In this document: piece by piece, positions 32,932 through 41,865 of the stretch
How positions within the stretch are numbered: the stretch's first letter is position 1
Layout of the letters: every line of letters begins with the position of its first letter
NCBI GenBank assembly: GCA_009911175.1
Contig: QXWX01000058.1
Location: 1 to 47,093 of the forward strand
Length of the DNA stretch: 47,093 nucleotides
Origin: Lachnospiraceae bacterium
Lineage (GTDB): Bacteria > Bacillota_A > Clostridia > Lachnospirales > Lachnospiraceae
Direction: 5' to 3'
The notes under the pieces: generated by a model
The model's database searches: none
Seen by the model: only the letters and a program-made list of their open reading frames with translations
What the model was told of the DNA's origin: nothing
Translations under genes and position numbers: made by a program

Positions 32932-34446
32932 TTACCCGGCCCGTTCCGTAAGGCCGTACATCTCATGGATCGCCCTGCAGTATCCTTTATAAATAGAATA
33001 CAGCCGTTCATACTGCTTCACACGCCCGGGATCCGGTTTCACGGTTTCCGCGATCCGCACTGCTCCATTTGCCAGCTCATACAGTCCTTGTTCCCCCCGA
33101 CCTCCCGCTGCCGCGATCAGCGCTGCTCCATGTGTGGATGCATCCGATTCTTCCATTATATGAACCTCCATCCCGAGAATATCCGTCAAAATCCGGATCC
33201 AGGCCCTGATACGAGTCCCGCCTCCGCTGAGATGCACTGCTCTGATCCGTTCTCCCATATCCCGGAACACATCCACGCTCTCTCTGATGTGGAAGGATAC
33301 GCCTTCCATGACCGCCTGAAACATCACTCTCTGGTCCGCAGTCGTAGACAACCCGAGAAATGCCGCGCGGTCTGAGGGGTAAAAATAGGGTGAACCGCTC
33401 CCGGTCAGAAACGGGAGGAACATCACGCCATCGCTTCCGGGCGGAAATTTCTCAGCTCCGCTTGCAAGCGCATTCATTTTGTTCAGATCCTCTTTCGTCA
33501 TATGCCGGCACCCGGACAGCATCTGATATCCCCAGTTCAGCGCCAGCCCTCCGGAAAATACAGACCCCATCGCATAACCTCTGTCTTTTAAAATTCCCGG
33601 ATGAAAGGTCAGTTTCCCGTAGCCCTGTTCTTTTCTTCCCGAAATGTGCATACATACCTGCCCCGAGGTACTGAGTGTCACTGCAAGCACACCCTCCCGA
33701 AGGCTCCCGGTCCCGATCTGGCTGCATGCCATATCCGCCCCGCCGCAGTATACGACTGTTCCCGGGTTTAATCCGCATCGTGCAGCGATCTCTTCCCGGA
33801 CTGCTCCCACATGATCCGCCGCCTGCCTGACCTCGGGAAACAGATCCTCCCGTAATCCAATCTGCCTGATCAGCTCCCGGTTCCAACGATTCTGTTTTTC
33901 TTCATACAAAAGCGTATTGCCCGCGTCCGTAGGATCCGTATTCAGCACTCCGGTCATTGCATAGCGCAGATAATCCTTTGCCATCACAAATGTCTTAGTT
34001 CTTTGATACTTTTCTGGTTCCCGTTCCATAAACCAGAGCAGCTTGGGTGCCGCGAAGCAGGCCAGCGGCTTATTCCCCACGGCCCGACGGAATGCCTCTT
34101 CCTTCTCTGCCAGCAGGCGGTCCGCCTGTTCTTTGCACCGGGCATCCCCCACGGTCATGCAGGGGTACACCGGGCGATTCTCATGGTCTAAAAATACGGG
34201 AGAGCTCATATGTCCGGAAAATGAGATTGCCTTGATCCTGTCCCTGCCCACTGCCTCCGCACATTCGCGGATCACTGCGAATGCAGGCTCCAGCCAGCCC
34301 TCCGGATCCTGTTCCAGCCAACCCTCATGGGGCGACCGGGTCTTGTGCATTCGGGACGCCACATAGATACGCCTTCCGTTTTCATCTACGGCCATACATT
34401 TCATGCCGGTTGTCCCGCAGTCGATTCCTAGATAAATCTGAGCCAT
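32932..34446 (-). CDS. FGGY family carbohydrate kinase (xylulokinase-like)
   Basis: 504 aa from ATG 34446, set by AGGAGG; the frame is open further upstream. YLGIDCGTTGMKCMAVD is the phosphate-1 motif, GGADMACSQIGTG and LSGGGTRIRAWIRILTDI are later FGGY motifs. It phosphorylates a sugar or polyol with ATP. Which sugar cannot be told. It lies between the SIS gene and the M20 gene. Confidence 0.9.
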   Translation of the reverse strand: MAQIYLGIDCGTTGMKCMAVDENGRRIYVASRMHKTRSPHEGWLEQDPEGWLEPAFAVIRECAEAVGRDRIKAISFSGHMSSPVFLDHENRPVYPCMTVGDARCKEQADRLLAEKEEAFRRAVGNKPLACFAAPKLLWFMEREPEKYQRTKTFVMAKDYLRYAMTGVLNTDPTDAGNTLLYEEKQNRWNRELIRQIGLREDLFPEVRQAADHVGAVREEIAARCGLNPGTVVYCGGADMACSQIGTGSLREGVLAVTLSTSGQVCMHISGRKEQGYGKLTFHPGILKDRGYAMGSVFSGGLALNWGYQMLSGCRHMTKEDLNKMNALASGAEKFPPGSDGVMFLPFLTGSGSPYFYPSDRAAFLGLSTTADQRVMFQAVMEGVSFHIRESVDVFRDMGERIRAVHLSGGGTRIRAWIRILTDILGMEVHIMEESDASTHGAALIAAAGGRGEQGLYELANGAVRIAETVKPDPGRVKQYERLYSIYKGYCRAIHEMYGLTERAG

Positions 34447-34503
34447 ATGGTTTCCTCCTGAACTGCTGCTGTTCACAGCCTGGCTGAATGATCCTCCGCC
34501 CTT

Positions 34504-35235
34504 TCAAAAGCTGCTGATCTTCGTCCGGTATTTCTGCAGATATCTCTGATTCAACTCGGCACCACCTTCGATGTTCCCGCTCACAAAATATTCTGCCTCG
34601 ATCCCCAGCTTTTCTTCTTCCTCTGACAGCTGAGAGATCAGCATGTTCCAGATCAGGGCTCCTGAGATCGTAGACCCCGGCGCAATCCTGTGATTGTTGA
34701 TCTTCACCAGTGCGTCCCCGTGCGGGACATGGGTATCGATCACATAATCCGCATAGTCGATCAGATATTTCCCGGAAGAATGCCGGCTTTTTTCCTGATT
34801 GACATATTCCCTGGAGGAAATGGCAACCACCTTCGCTCCCCTCTCTCTCGCCTGGGACGCGATCTCAATGGGGCATCCGTTGATGCCGGAATTGGAAAAA
34901 ATAAATATCATGTCGTCTTTTTTGATATTGATCCTTCCGATCACCCATTCTCCGTATTCTTCCATTTTTTCCAGATGTGAGCTCTTGACAGCGCCGTCGT
35001 GGAGCATCAGCGCCGTGTCAAAGATCGGTGTCACCGGAACCAGTCCTCCTGCCCGGTAAAATGCCTCTTCTACCAGGATATGGGAATGCCCGCACCCGAA
35101 CAAAAACAGCTGTTTCTGATTTTTCAGCGCCACTGCCATTGCATTCGCTACCGTCTCGATCACCCCGGATTCCTTGCTGAGGATCTCGGAGCCGATGGAA
35201 TTGATCACTTTAAAATATTGTTCATATCTCTTCAT
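34504..35235 (-). CDS. SIS domain protein (UPF0309-like sugar isomerase domain)
   Basis: 243 aa. LFLFGCGHSHILVEEAFYRA and IFIFSNSGINGCPIEIASQA are the two phosphosugar-binding segments of SIS domains. Such proteins isomerise or deaminate phosphosugars, including sugar-amine and Amadori-type phosphates in some operons. It lies between the ABC permeases and the FGGY kinase. Confidence 0.87.
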   Translation of the reverse strand: MKRYEQYFKVINSIGSEILSKESGVIETVANAMAVALKNQKQLFLFGCGHSHILVEEAFYRAGGLVPVTPIFDTALMLHDGAVKSSHLEKMEEYGEWVIGRINIKKDDMIFIFSNSGINGCPIEIASQARERGAKVVAISSREYVNQEKSRHSSGKYLIDYADYVIDTHVPHGDALVKINNHRIAPGSTISGALIWNMLISQLSEEEEKLGIEAEYFVSGNIEGGAELNQRYLQKYRTKISSF

Positions 35236-35260
35236 AATGTACCCCTTTGCCTGATAAAAT

Positions 35261-36097
35261 CTATTCCTTAACCGCCCCGGCCGTCAGTCCGCCGATAAAG
35301 TATTTTCCTACAAACGCAAAGATCAGGATGATCGGAAGCATTGCCAGCGTTGCGGATGCCGTAATCTGCCCCCACTGAACCGTATAGGAGCTCGTGATTG
35401 CTTTCAGGACAATCGGAAGTGTCTTATAGTCGTCAGAAATCACCAGTATGGATGCAAATGTAAATTCAGTCCATGCAGAGATCAGCCCGTATACAGCCAC
35501 TGTCGCAATTCCGGGTTTGATCAGCGGAAGATGGATCCGAAATAAAATTCCCATTTTGCTTAACCCGTCCATAGACGCCGATTCATCCAATGATTGGGGC
35601 ACGGATGCGAAAAATCCGTTCATCAGCCATACGCAGAACGGTGCCGCGAAGGTCACATTCATGATGATCAGTGCCGCGTAGGAATCGATCAGATGTATCT
35701 TTGCCATAATGTCATATACCGGAACTACCAGCAGGATCCCCGGGAATATATAAGCCAGCAGGATGATTTTATTAAAAAATGCTTTCCCTCTGAACTCAAA
35801 ACGATACAGTCCGTAGCTTGCTAGGATCACGATCACAAGCAGGATCACCACCGTACCTCCCGCCACGATCAGGCTGGATTTCAGGCCTGCCACAAAGGTC
35901 GGAGTGCTCAAAAGCTGCTGATAATGGGCCAGGGTAGACTTCACCGGCCACAGATCCGGATGAACGATCGTATCGCTTGTTTTAAAGGATGAGATTACAA
36001 TCCAGTAAAATGGAAACGCAATAATAAATGTGAGGAATACCGCAAAAATCTTCCCTGTCAGCGGAACCCTGCCCCGCTTTCCAATCTTTTTCTTCAT
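35261..36097 (-). CDS. ABC transporter permease (MalG-type)
   Basis: 278 aa with six predicted membrane segments. The EAA-type loop (ESASMDGLSKMGILFRIHLP) binds the ATPase. An ABC sugar importer of this class usually uses a shared MsmX-type ATPase; none is encoded in the operon. It is paired with the MalF-type permease just upstream. Confidence 0.93.
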   Translation of the reverse strand: MKKKIGKRGRVPLTGKIFAVFLTFIIAFPFYWIVISSFKTSDTIVHPDLWPVKSTLAHYQQLLSTPTFVAGLKSSLIVAGGTVVILLVIVILASYGLYRFEFRGKAFFNKIILLAYIFPGILLVVPVYDIMAKIHLIDSYAALIIMNVTFAAPFCVWLMNGFFASVPQSLDESASMDGLSKMGILFRIHLPLIKPGIATVAVYGLISAWTEFTFASILVISDDYKTLPIVLKAITSSYTVQWGQITASATLAMLPIILIFAFVGKYFIGGLTAGAVKE

Positions 36098-36106
36098 GTT
36101 CTCCTC

Positions 36107-36991
36107 CTATTCGTCCTCTGACGGTTTTGACAGTTTTGCCAATATGGATGCCAGAACCAGCAGCAGCACGGCTGTCACAATGGATACGGCTGACGAGCGT
36201 CCGATCTGGTAATTTTTAAATGCTTCCCGATAAATATAGATCGGTACTGTGGTCGTCAGATTCAGCGGTCCGCCTTCTGTTGTAATAAAAATCGTGTCAA
36301 AAATGTTAAAGCACCATAATGTACCGATCACCACCAGAGCAAATGTGATCTTGGAAAGTCCGGGCATTGTAATGTAACGGAACCTCTGCCATCTTGACGC
36401 CCCATCTACCTCTGCGCTTTCATATAAGGTTTCCGGGATCGTTGACAGACCGGACATGAGGATGATCGTGGTAAATGGAAACCAGTGCCACACATTGACT
36501 ACGATCAGCGTCCACATGGCCCTGGACTCTCCGAAAAAGTTGATCCCTTCCTGAATGAGATTCATTTTCTGAAGCAGGTCATTCAGTATCCCATAGGAGC
36601 TGTTAAAAATCCACTGCCACATAATGGAAACAACGATCGTCGGAATGATCCATGGAATAATGCTCCATGTTTTGGCAATCCGCCGGAGCCTTCCGTGTCC
36701 GTTCAGCAGCAGTGCCGCACCGAATCCCAAAACAGTCTGAAGCGCTGTGCAGCCGATGAGCCATTGGATGCTTTTCAGCCATGCCGTCCAGTAATTTTCA
36801 TCCCGGAGGACGCTGAGATAGTTATCCAGTCCGACAAAATCCCCCTTGATCCCTACATAGGTCGTGTTTCTCAGACTTTCAATAAATACATTGACCACAG
36901 GAATAAAAACGGTCACGAGAAGCCAGATCATCAACGGCGCGATCAGAACATACGGAAGCCATAGCTGCTTTTTCTTCACTTTTGTTTTCAT
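36107..36991 (-). CDS. ABC transporter permease (MalF-type)
   Basis: 294 aa from ATG 36991, set by AGGAGG; upstream residues in the open frame are not membrane-like. Six or more membrane segments, and the EAA-type loop ESAEVDGASRWQRFRYITMP. It ends 9 bases before the MalG-type gene and lies 70 bases after the binding protein gene. Confidence 0.93.
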   Translation of the reverse strand: MKTKVKKKQLWLPYVLIAPLMIWLLVTVFIPVVNVFIESLRNTTYVGIKGDFVGLDNYLSVLRDENYWTAWLKSIQWLIGCTALQTVLGFGAALLLNGHGRLRRIAKTWSIIPWIIPTIVVSIMWQWIFNSSYGILNDLLQKMNLIQEGINFFGESRAMWTLIVVNVWHWFPFTTIILMSGLSTIPETLYESAEVDGASRWQRFRYITMPGLSKITFALVVIGTLWCFNIFDTIFITTEGGPLNLTTTVPIYIYREAFKNYQIGRSSAVSIVTAVLLLVLASILAKLSKPSEDE

Positions 36992-37060
36992 CGAGTCCTC
37001 CTGTCTGAGCGGATAGCGCATTTCCCGCGCTATCCCGTTCCAAACAGCTGCCTGCATTTT

Positions 37061-38404
37061 TTATTTGGCAACCGCATCTTCCATTGCGTTCTGCCCCCAC
37101 TCGGCAGCTTCTTCCGGCGTCTTCCCATTGACCGTGATCTGCTGCAGGGTCTGCGCGATCAGATTCGGTCCGGTGATAGAACCGATCTTGCTGCAGATTC
37201 CATCTGTAAATCCGAACAGTTCTCCCGTTGAAGCGGAATCCAATAGCCCCTCTACCTGATCCGGATATTTTTGAAGGATTTCATTGGATAACCAGCTGTC
37301 ATATTTTCCGCCTGTCTCTGTCACCGGAAGGAACAAGCCTGGTTCCGCATTCAGGAAATCTCCATAGGCCTCCTCACTCAGCATAAAGTCGAAGAAGGAC
37401 TTGGCCGCTTCTTTTTTTGCCTCATCATCCGACAGGAGCATGAAACCATTGGAGTAATAAATGCTTGTAGAGGTACAGGAGTCATCCAGCACCGGAATCG
37501 GAGCACAGCCCAGATTCTCGGCAGATACGCCTGATTCGGATTCAAATGTGGATAAATACTGCCCCTTTTCGATCGCCATTGCCACAGTTCCCTGGTTCAG
37601 CAGAGCCTGGGGTTCGCCCCATGCGTAGGTGTCGCAGTCACTGGGAGCGTACTGCAGCAGCTCCTGATATAATTCCAGCGCGGCAACCGTGCCTTCGTTG
37701 TTGAAGGTCACTTCATTGTCCGCATTTACAACGTCTTTCCCGCCTGCGGACGCGATCAGAGAATAGAGTACCTGGTCTGTCGCCATGGACAGGGATGCCG
37801 GAAGCGCGATGCCGTATTTCCCGTTGTCCTTGTCCGTCAGCACCTTTGCGCATTCCACCAGTTCTTCAAAGGTAGACGGAGCCTTCAGACCGGCCGCGTC
37901 AAACAGGTCTTTCCTGTACCACAGCACCTGCGTCATGCCGAAAGCGGGAATCGCGTAAGTACCGTCTTCATAGACATACGGTGTCAGCGCGCTATCCAGG
38001 AAGCTGTACTTTTCATTCAGTTCATCTACTATATCGCTGACATCCTGTACGACCTTCATATCATAGATCACGGAGCAGAAATCCGGAATGGACTGCAGGA
38101 TGTCCGGCCCGTTTCCCGCCTGGATGGCTGAGGGAACCTTGGTATAGGCATCGTCCCAGGACTGTACCGCGGCAGCGACCTCCACCTCGGACTGGCTTTC
38201 ATTGTATTTCTTGATGACTTCCTGAAATGCCTGTACACGAGAATCTGTCTCTTCCATATGCCATAGGGTCAGCTTCACTTTTTCTCCGCTCTCCCCGCTC
38301 TTATCCTCCCCGGGAGCCGCATTTTCTCCGCCGCCGCCGCATCCGGCAAGCGTTCCCACGATCATAGCTGCTGCTAATACTGCACTGATTATCCTTCTTT
38401 TCAT
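37061..38404 (-). CDS. Sugar ABC transporter substrate-binding lipoprotein
   Basis: 447 aa from ATG 38404, with AGGAGG upstream; the in-frame extension to 38524 is non-signal sequence. The signal peptide ends in the lipobox LAGC with C22, followed by Gly-rich linker. The body matches family 1 binding proteins (KLTLWHMEETDSRVQAFQEV, then NGFMLLSDDEAKKEAAKSFF). It captures the operon's substrate outside the cell. Confidence 0.92.
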   Translation of the reverse strand: MKRRIISAVLAAAMIVGTLAGCGGGGENAAPGEDKSGESGEKVKLTLWHMEETDSRVQAFQEVIKKYNESQSEVEVAAAVQSWDDAYTKVPSAIQAGNGPDILQSIPDFCSVIYDMKVVQDVSDIVDELNEKYSFLDSALTPYVYEDGTYAIPAFGMTQVLWYRKDLFDAAGLKAPSTFEELVECAKVLTDKDNGKYGIALPASLSMATDQVLYSLIASAGGKDVVNADNEVTFNNEGTVAALELYQELLQYAPSDCDTYAWGEPQALLNQGTVAMAIEKGQYLSTFESESGVSAENLGCAPIPVLDDSCTSTSIYYSNGFMLLSDDEAKKEAAKSFFDFMLSEEAYGDFLNAEPGLFLPVTETGGKYDSWLSNEILQKYPDQVEGLLDSASTGELFGFTDGICSKIGSITGPNLIAQTLQQITVNGKTPEEAAEWGQNAMEDAVAK

Positions 38405-38575
38405 ACTCTTTTTTCCTCCTGTGATTTGTAAGCGGTCCGCATTGCGGATTGCCTGAGTAAAAGTATTCGTATCGGTTTCGAACGGCAGGCCGCAGAGACA
38501 TCTGCCGTTCTGAAATTTAATCACATATGCAGATAGCAGACCTTATCATGAATCACCCTGCTGTCTGATATATAA
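38405..38575. other. Intercistronic hairpins between GntR and binding-protein genes
   Basis: These 171 bases have no gene. GAACGGCAG and CTGCCGTTC (38479-38509) form a perfect 9-bp stem. A weaker inverted repeat, CAGATAGCAG with CTGCTGTCTG, lies at about 38527-38566. Neither has a long T tail. They may stabilise the downstream mRNA or set the ratio of regulator to transporter. Confidence 0.5.
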
Positions 38576-39313
38576 TTACGGTGTTGTCAGGACAGCGGAA
38601 AAGATATATTTGTCTGCCCTGTAAACGGATTCTACATACTCGACTGGCACCTCCCCTTCGCCGTAGGAAATACGGCTTAAGTAAAACATCGGCCTGCCCA
38701 GCGGCACTCCCATCTGTATGTTGATCTCCTCTGTGGCGCTGGAAACCTCAATCGTCTCCTTTGCCCTGCCAAGCTTCACGCCGCATTTTTCACCCAATAC
38801 CTGGTATAGGGATTCTGTTTCGAAATCGTGGCGCATGATCTCCTGGTACCTCTTTTCTTTATTGTTGATATATGCGTCCTCCAACGCGACGATCTCATCA
38901 TTGATCATCCTCAGACGCTTTAAATTGATCACGCTGTCTTCTGTGCTGATTCCCAGCTTTTCCGCAACTGCCTGGGACGGCTTCTCTTCCCGAAACCGCA
39001 GGATCCTGCTGTGTGTATGCTTCCCCGGCGCCTTATTGTCCCCGGTAAAGCCTGTCAAAGTAAACAATGACTGCGTGATCTTCGGCTCTGAAATGAAGGT
39101 CCCGACCCCTTTTTTGCGGACCACAAGACCTTCATTGACAAGCAGGTCGATGGCTTTCTTTACCGTCATATGGCTGACGCTAAGCTGCTCGCAGTATACC
39201 CTGTCAGAAGGCAGCATGTCCCCTGGCTTGAGTGTTTTATCTCTGATATTGCTCTTAATCTCATTCGCTACTTGTAAATAGACCGGTACTGTGCTTTCTG
39301 AATTGATCTTCAT
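38576..39313 (-). CDS. GntR family transcriptional regulator (HutC/UTRA type)
   Basis: 245 aa from ATG 39313, with AGAGG upstream. The N-terminal winged helix (VPVYLQVANEIKSNIRDKTL, then LPSDRVYCEQLSVSHMTVKK) is GntR; residues 90-245 are a UTRA effector domain (ESLYQVLGEKCGVKLGRAKE). UTRA regulators bind phosphosugars and usually repress adjacent catabolic operons. It is the first gene of the operon, and a palindromic operator lies at its own promoter. Confidence 0.93.
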   Translation of the reverse strand: MKINSESTVPVYLQVANEIKSNIRDKTLKPGDMLPSDRVYCEQLSVSHMTVKKAIDLLVNEGLVVRKKGVGTFISEPKITQSLFTLTGFTGDNKAPGKHTHSRILRFREEKPSQAVAEKLGISTEDSVINLKRLRMINDEIVALEDAYINNKEKRYQEIMRHDFETESLYQVLGEKCGVKLGRAKETIEVSSATEEINIQMGVPLGRPMFYLSRISYGEGEVPVEYVESVYRADKYIFSAVLTTP

Positions 39314-39433
39314 GCTCTTCTTTCCTCTCTTCATTATTATGCTGTATAGTCCTTTACACTATGTATCCTGTACCTGTCCATTATACCAAGTTGAAATATT
39401 GGTGTCTAGCTAACTGTATATCTTTGTATCTAC

Positions 39434-39445
39434 TTATCTAGATAA
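39434..39445. promoter_or_regulatory. Candidate GntR/UTRA operator palindrome
   Basis: TTATCTAGATAA is a perfect palindrome 20 bases downstream of the -10 box, in the position of a blocking operator. Its centre TCTAGA matches known HutC-subfamily sites such as those of NagR/YvoA, which contain GTCTAGAC. Confidence 0.6.
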
Positions 39446-39464
39446 CTAGCTATGTTGTAAATTC

Positions 39465-39493
39465 ATAATACATAGAATTGCTGAATTTGTCAA
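39465..39493 (-). promoter_or_regulatory. Sigma-A promoter of the GntR operon
   Basis: On the - strand TTGACA (39488-39493) and TATTAT (39465-39470) are 17 bases apart. It lies about 150 bases before the gntR-type start. Confidence 0.8.
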
Positions 39494-39554
39494 CAATTTA
39501 ATTTGCATTCACTTATTTTTGGCATATTCTCACAAAAACAGGGAGGGAATTTTG

Positions 39555-39638
39555 TTGAAATCTGATAATACTTTTGAGGATGTTTTTTGGAAGATTTTGT
39601 CATCTGGTATGATTGATCAATTCATATCCACAGGATAA
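39555..39638 (+). CDS. Possible tiny ORF (27 aa) or gene-start remnant
   Basis: A TTG codon at 39555 follows a strong GGGAGGG site and opens 27 codons (MKSDNTFEDVFWKILSSG, then MIDQFISTG) to TAA. It may be a small peptide, the surviving 5' end of a lost gene, or chance. No family is recognised. Confidence 0.22.
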   Translation: MKSDNTFEDVFWKILSSGMIDQFISTG

Positions 39639-39664
39639 CCATCATATGATCTTCGATTTTATCC

Positions 39665-39693
39665 GTCAGGCGCAAGTTTCGCTTGCGCCTGAC
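39665..39693. terminator. Perfect hairpin between the two - strand operons
   Basis: GTCAGGCGCAAG and CTTGCGCCTGAC form a 12-bp stem with loop TTTCG. It follows the ABC-2 permease gene. The T tail is short, so termination may be weak. Confidence 0.5.
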
Positions 39694-39714
39694 AGCGAGA
39701 GACTGCATCCCTTC

Positions 39715-40941
39715 TCACCCAGCCTCCTTCCCCGCATACTCCCGATAGATCACCGGCAGGATCACAACCGCCAGCACCGTATACAGTCCCATCAGCACCG
39801 GCACTACACCTGTGACCTTCTCCCCCACGGAGCACAGGTTAAACATATTAAGCACCGTCCCGATTTGGAGCAGCTGGTCCGGCAGGAGTCCCAGCAGACG
39901 GGCAACCGCCGGACTGTTGAAATTGGCCAGAAATGACGGGATAAAGAGCAGAATGAACGGAACGAGCACCGCAACCACGGTGGATCTGGTTTTTACCGAT
40001 ACCAGCATGCTTAAGGCGGAAATGAACATGCATCCGATGTACCCGCCGGCCGCGATCAGAAGATATTTTTCCAAGACCGTGATGTAGTAAATGCATTTCC
40101 AGCCGCTCCGGTCCGCCTGCACTGGGCAGGCCCAGCCCTCCCCGCCAAGGTAAAGCAGGATGGCTGCCGTATAGAGCAGCAGAACCGCCCAGTAGATCAC
40201 GGTGACCATGCAGATGCCGGCTTTGATCTTGGCTGCGGTCGCCTGGTTCCGTCCATTCCTTGCGGAAAAGAAAATGGCATCCGACCGCCACATAAATTCA
40301 TTGGAAAAAATGCCGCCCACGAGATAGCCCAGGATGAGGCAAGTCGCCATCACGATGGTTGGCGCAAACTCAAAGAGCTGTGCCCAGCCTTTCATATAAT
40401 CAATAGAAAACGGCGTATCAAGCCCCTCATATTTTCTCAGCAGGAATTCCTTTTCCGCAGTGGAAAACTGGTCTTTCGCGTCCACGTCCAGCCAGTCCGC
40501 CAGGAGCTTTACCCGGTTTGTATAAAAGGAAGCCGCATTCTCTTCCGTCAGGGAATCCGCCCGGTAATAATTATATTCCTGAAATCCGTCCGCATAAGAA
40601 CAGTTCAGCAGATAGCGGATCTCCCGGATTCCCTGTCCGCGGCTGTAGGCAATGTCATTCATCCGCGCATTGTCTGCCTGTGCTTCCCGCGATTCCCGGA
40701 TACGACGGTTTTCCCAGATCACGCGGCGGATTTTTTTCTCGTCCAGCTCCCCGGACCACTCCTGCTGCGCCGCTTTTAATTTTGCGATCGCTGAGGGGCC
40801 GCCTTCCCGATCGCCGTTTTCGTTGATGTAGGGCACGTCCATTGCAAGGAAGCACGTCACTCCCAGCACTGCAAAGAGCAGCAGGAGCGCAATCCGGGCA
40901 CTTGTCCTGCAGAATACTTTTTTGATCTCAAACTTCATCAT
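39715..40941 (-). CDS. ABC-2 type transporter permease
   Basis: 408 aa from ATG 40941 (ATG 40938 also possible). One membrane helix near the N-terminus (IALLLLFAVLGVTCFLAMDV) is followed by a long extracellular segment of about 150 residues and then five or so helices. It overlaps the end of the ATPase gene by 14 bases. With that ATPase it probably forms an exporter or an immunity/stress transporter. The substrate is unknown. Confidence 0.8.
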   Translation of the reverse strand: MMKFEIKKVFCRTSARIALLLLFAVLGVTCFLAMDVPYINENGDREGGPSAIAKLKAAQQEWSGELDEKKIRRVIWENRRIRESREAQADNARMNDIAYSRGQGIREIRYLLNCSYADGFQEYNYYRADSLTEENAASFYTNRVKLLADWLDVDAKDQFSTAEKEFLLRKYEGLDTPFSIDYMKGWAQLFEFAPTIVMATCLILGYLVGGIFSNEFMWRSDAIFFSARNGRNQATAAKIKAGICMVTVIYWAVLLLYTAAILLYLGGEGWACPVQADRSGWKCIYYITVLEKYLLIAAGGYIGCMFISALSMLVSVKTRSTVVAVLVPFILLFIPSFLANFNSPAVARLLGLLPDQLLQIGTVLNMFNLCSVGEKVTGVVPVLMGLYTVLAVVILPVIYREYAGKEAG

Positions 40942-41836
40942 CTTCCTCACCTGCTTTCTCTCCAAAGTAATGCAGAAATACGTCTTCCAGCGTGGCTTCT
41001 TCCTCTGCCGCGCCGGGGAACGGCTTCTGCTCTGACAGGAGCCTTAGCTCCGAGATGCCCTGCCGGTGCTCCGCCGTTCCGTGCAGAGTCTTTACATTTG
41101 CCACCTTGTAAGCCTTCATCCAGGATTCGGCCTCTTTGCTTTTTACCCGGATCGTCCACACCTTTTCATCCATGGACCTGATCAGCTCCTCCGTAGTCCC
41201 GGACAGGCAGATCTGCCCGCGCTTCATCAGAAGGATCTCATTTGCAATATATTCGACATCGGAAACTATGTGGGTCGACAGCAGGACCAGCCGTTCCTCC
41301 GCCAGTTCGCTGATCAGGTTCCGGAAACGGATCCGTTCGTTGGGATCCAATCCGGCCGAGGGTTCATCCATGACCAGAATCCGTGGATTATTGAGCATGG
41401 CCTGGGCGATCCCTGCCCGCCGAATCATCCCACCGGACAGCTTTTTCATTTTCCTGCTTTTCACTTTCATCAGTCCCACCCTCTCCAGTAAAACTCTGGT
41501 CCGCTGTTTGGCCGTCGCTGGACGCAGCCCTTTGATCGACGCAATATACAACAGATAATCCTCCACGGAAAACTCCGGATAATATCCGAAGTCCTGGGGC
41601 AAATATCCCAAAACCCTGCGGTATTCCCTGTCCATCTCGAAAATATCCGCCCCATTCCATGTGATTTGTCCCTCCGTTGGTTTGAGCAGCGTACACAGCA
41701 TCCGCATGAGCGTCGTCTTTCCGGCCCCGTTGACCCCCAGGAGACCGTACACCCCATTGGTCAGGATGCAGGAAATGTGATTCACTGCTGTGAGATCCTG
41801 AAATTGTTTCGTCAGGTTCGTGATTTTCAGTTCCAT
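40928..41836 (-). CDS. ABC transporter ATP-binding protein
   Basis: 302 aa. Walker A is GVNGAGKT (34-41), the signature is LSGGMIRRAGIAQAML and Walker B is ILVMDEPSAGLDP. The family resembles exporter ATPases of the BcrA/CcmA type. Its partner permease follows with an overlap. It lies in a probable operon with the ECF sigma factor. Confidence 0.93.
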   Translation of the reverse strand: MELKITNLTKQFQDLTAVNHISCILTNGVYGLLGVNGAGKTTLMRMLCTLLKPTEGQITWNGADIFEMDREYRRVLGYLPQDFGYYPEFSVEDYLLYIASIKGLRPATAKQRTRVLLERVGLMKVKSRKMKKLSGGMIRRAGIAQAMLNNPRILVMDEPSAGLDPNERIRFRNLISELAEERLVLLSTHIVSDVEYIANEILLMKRGQICLSGTTEELIRSMDEKVWTIRVKSKEAESWMKAYKVANVKTLHGTAEHRQGISELRLLSEQKPFPGAAEEEATLEDVFLHYFGEKAGEEDDEV

Positions 41837-41865
41837 ATTCGTTTTTCCTCCCTATCTGGAATCAA

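Larger units (their letters stand above)
39314..39554. other. Regulatory gap upstream of the GntR operon
   Basis: This gap has no gene. It carries the operon promoter, a perfect 12-bp palindrome and a nearby imperfect half-site (GTCTAGCTAACT, about 39405). It is rich in A+T. Confidence 0.6.
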
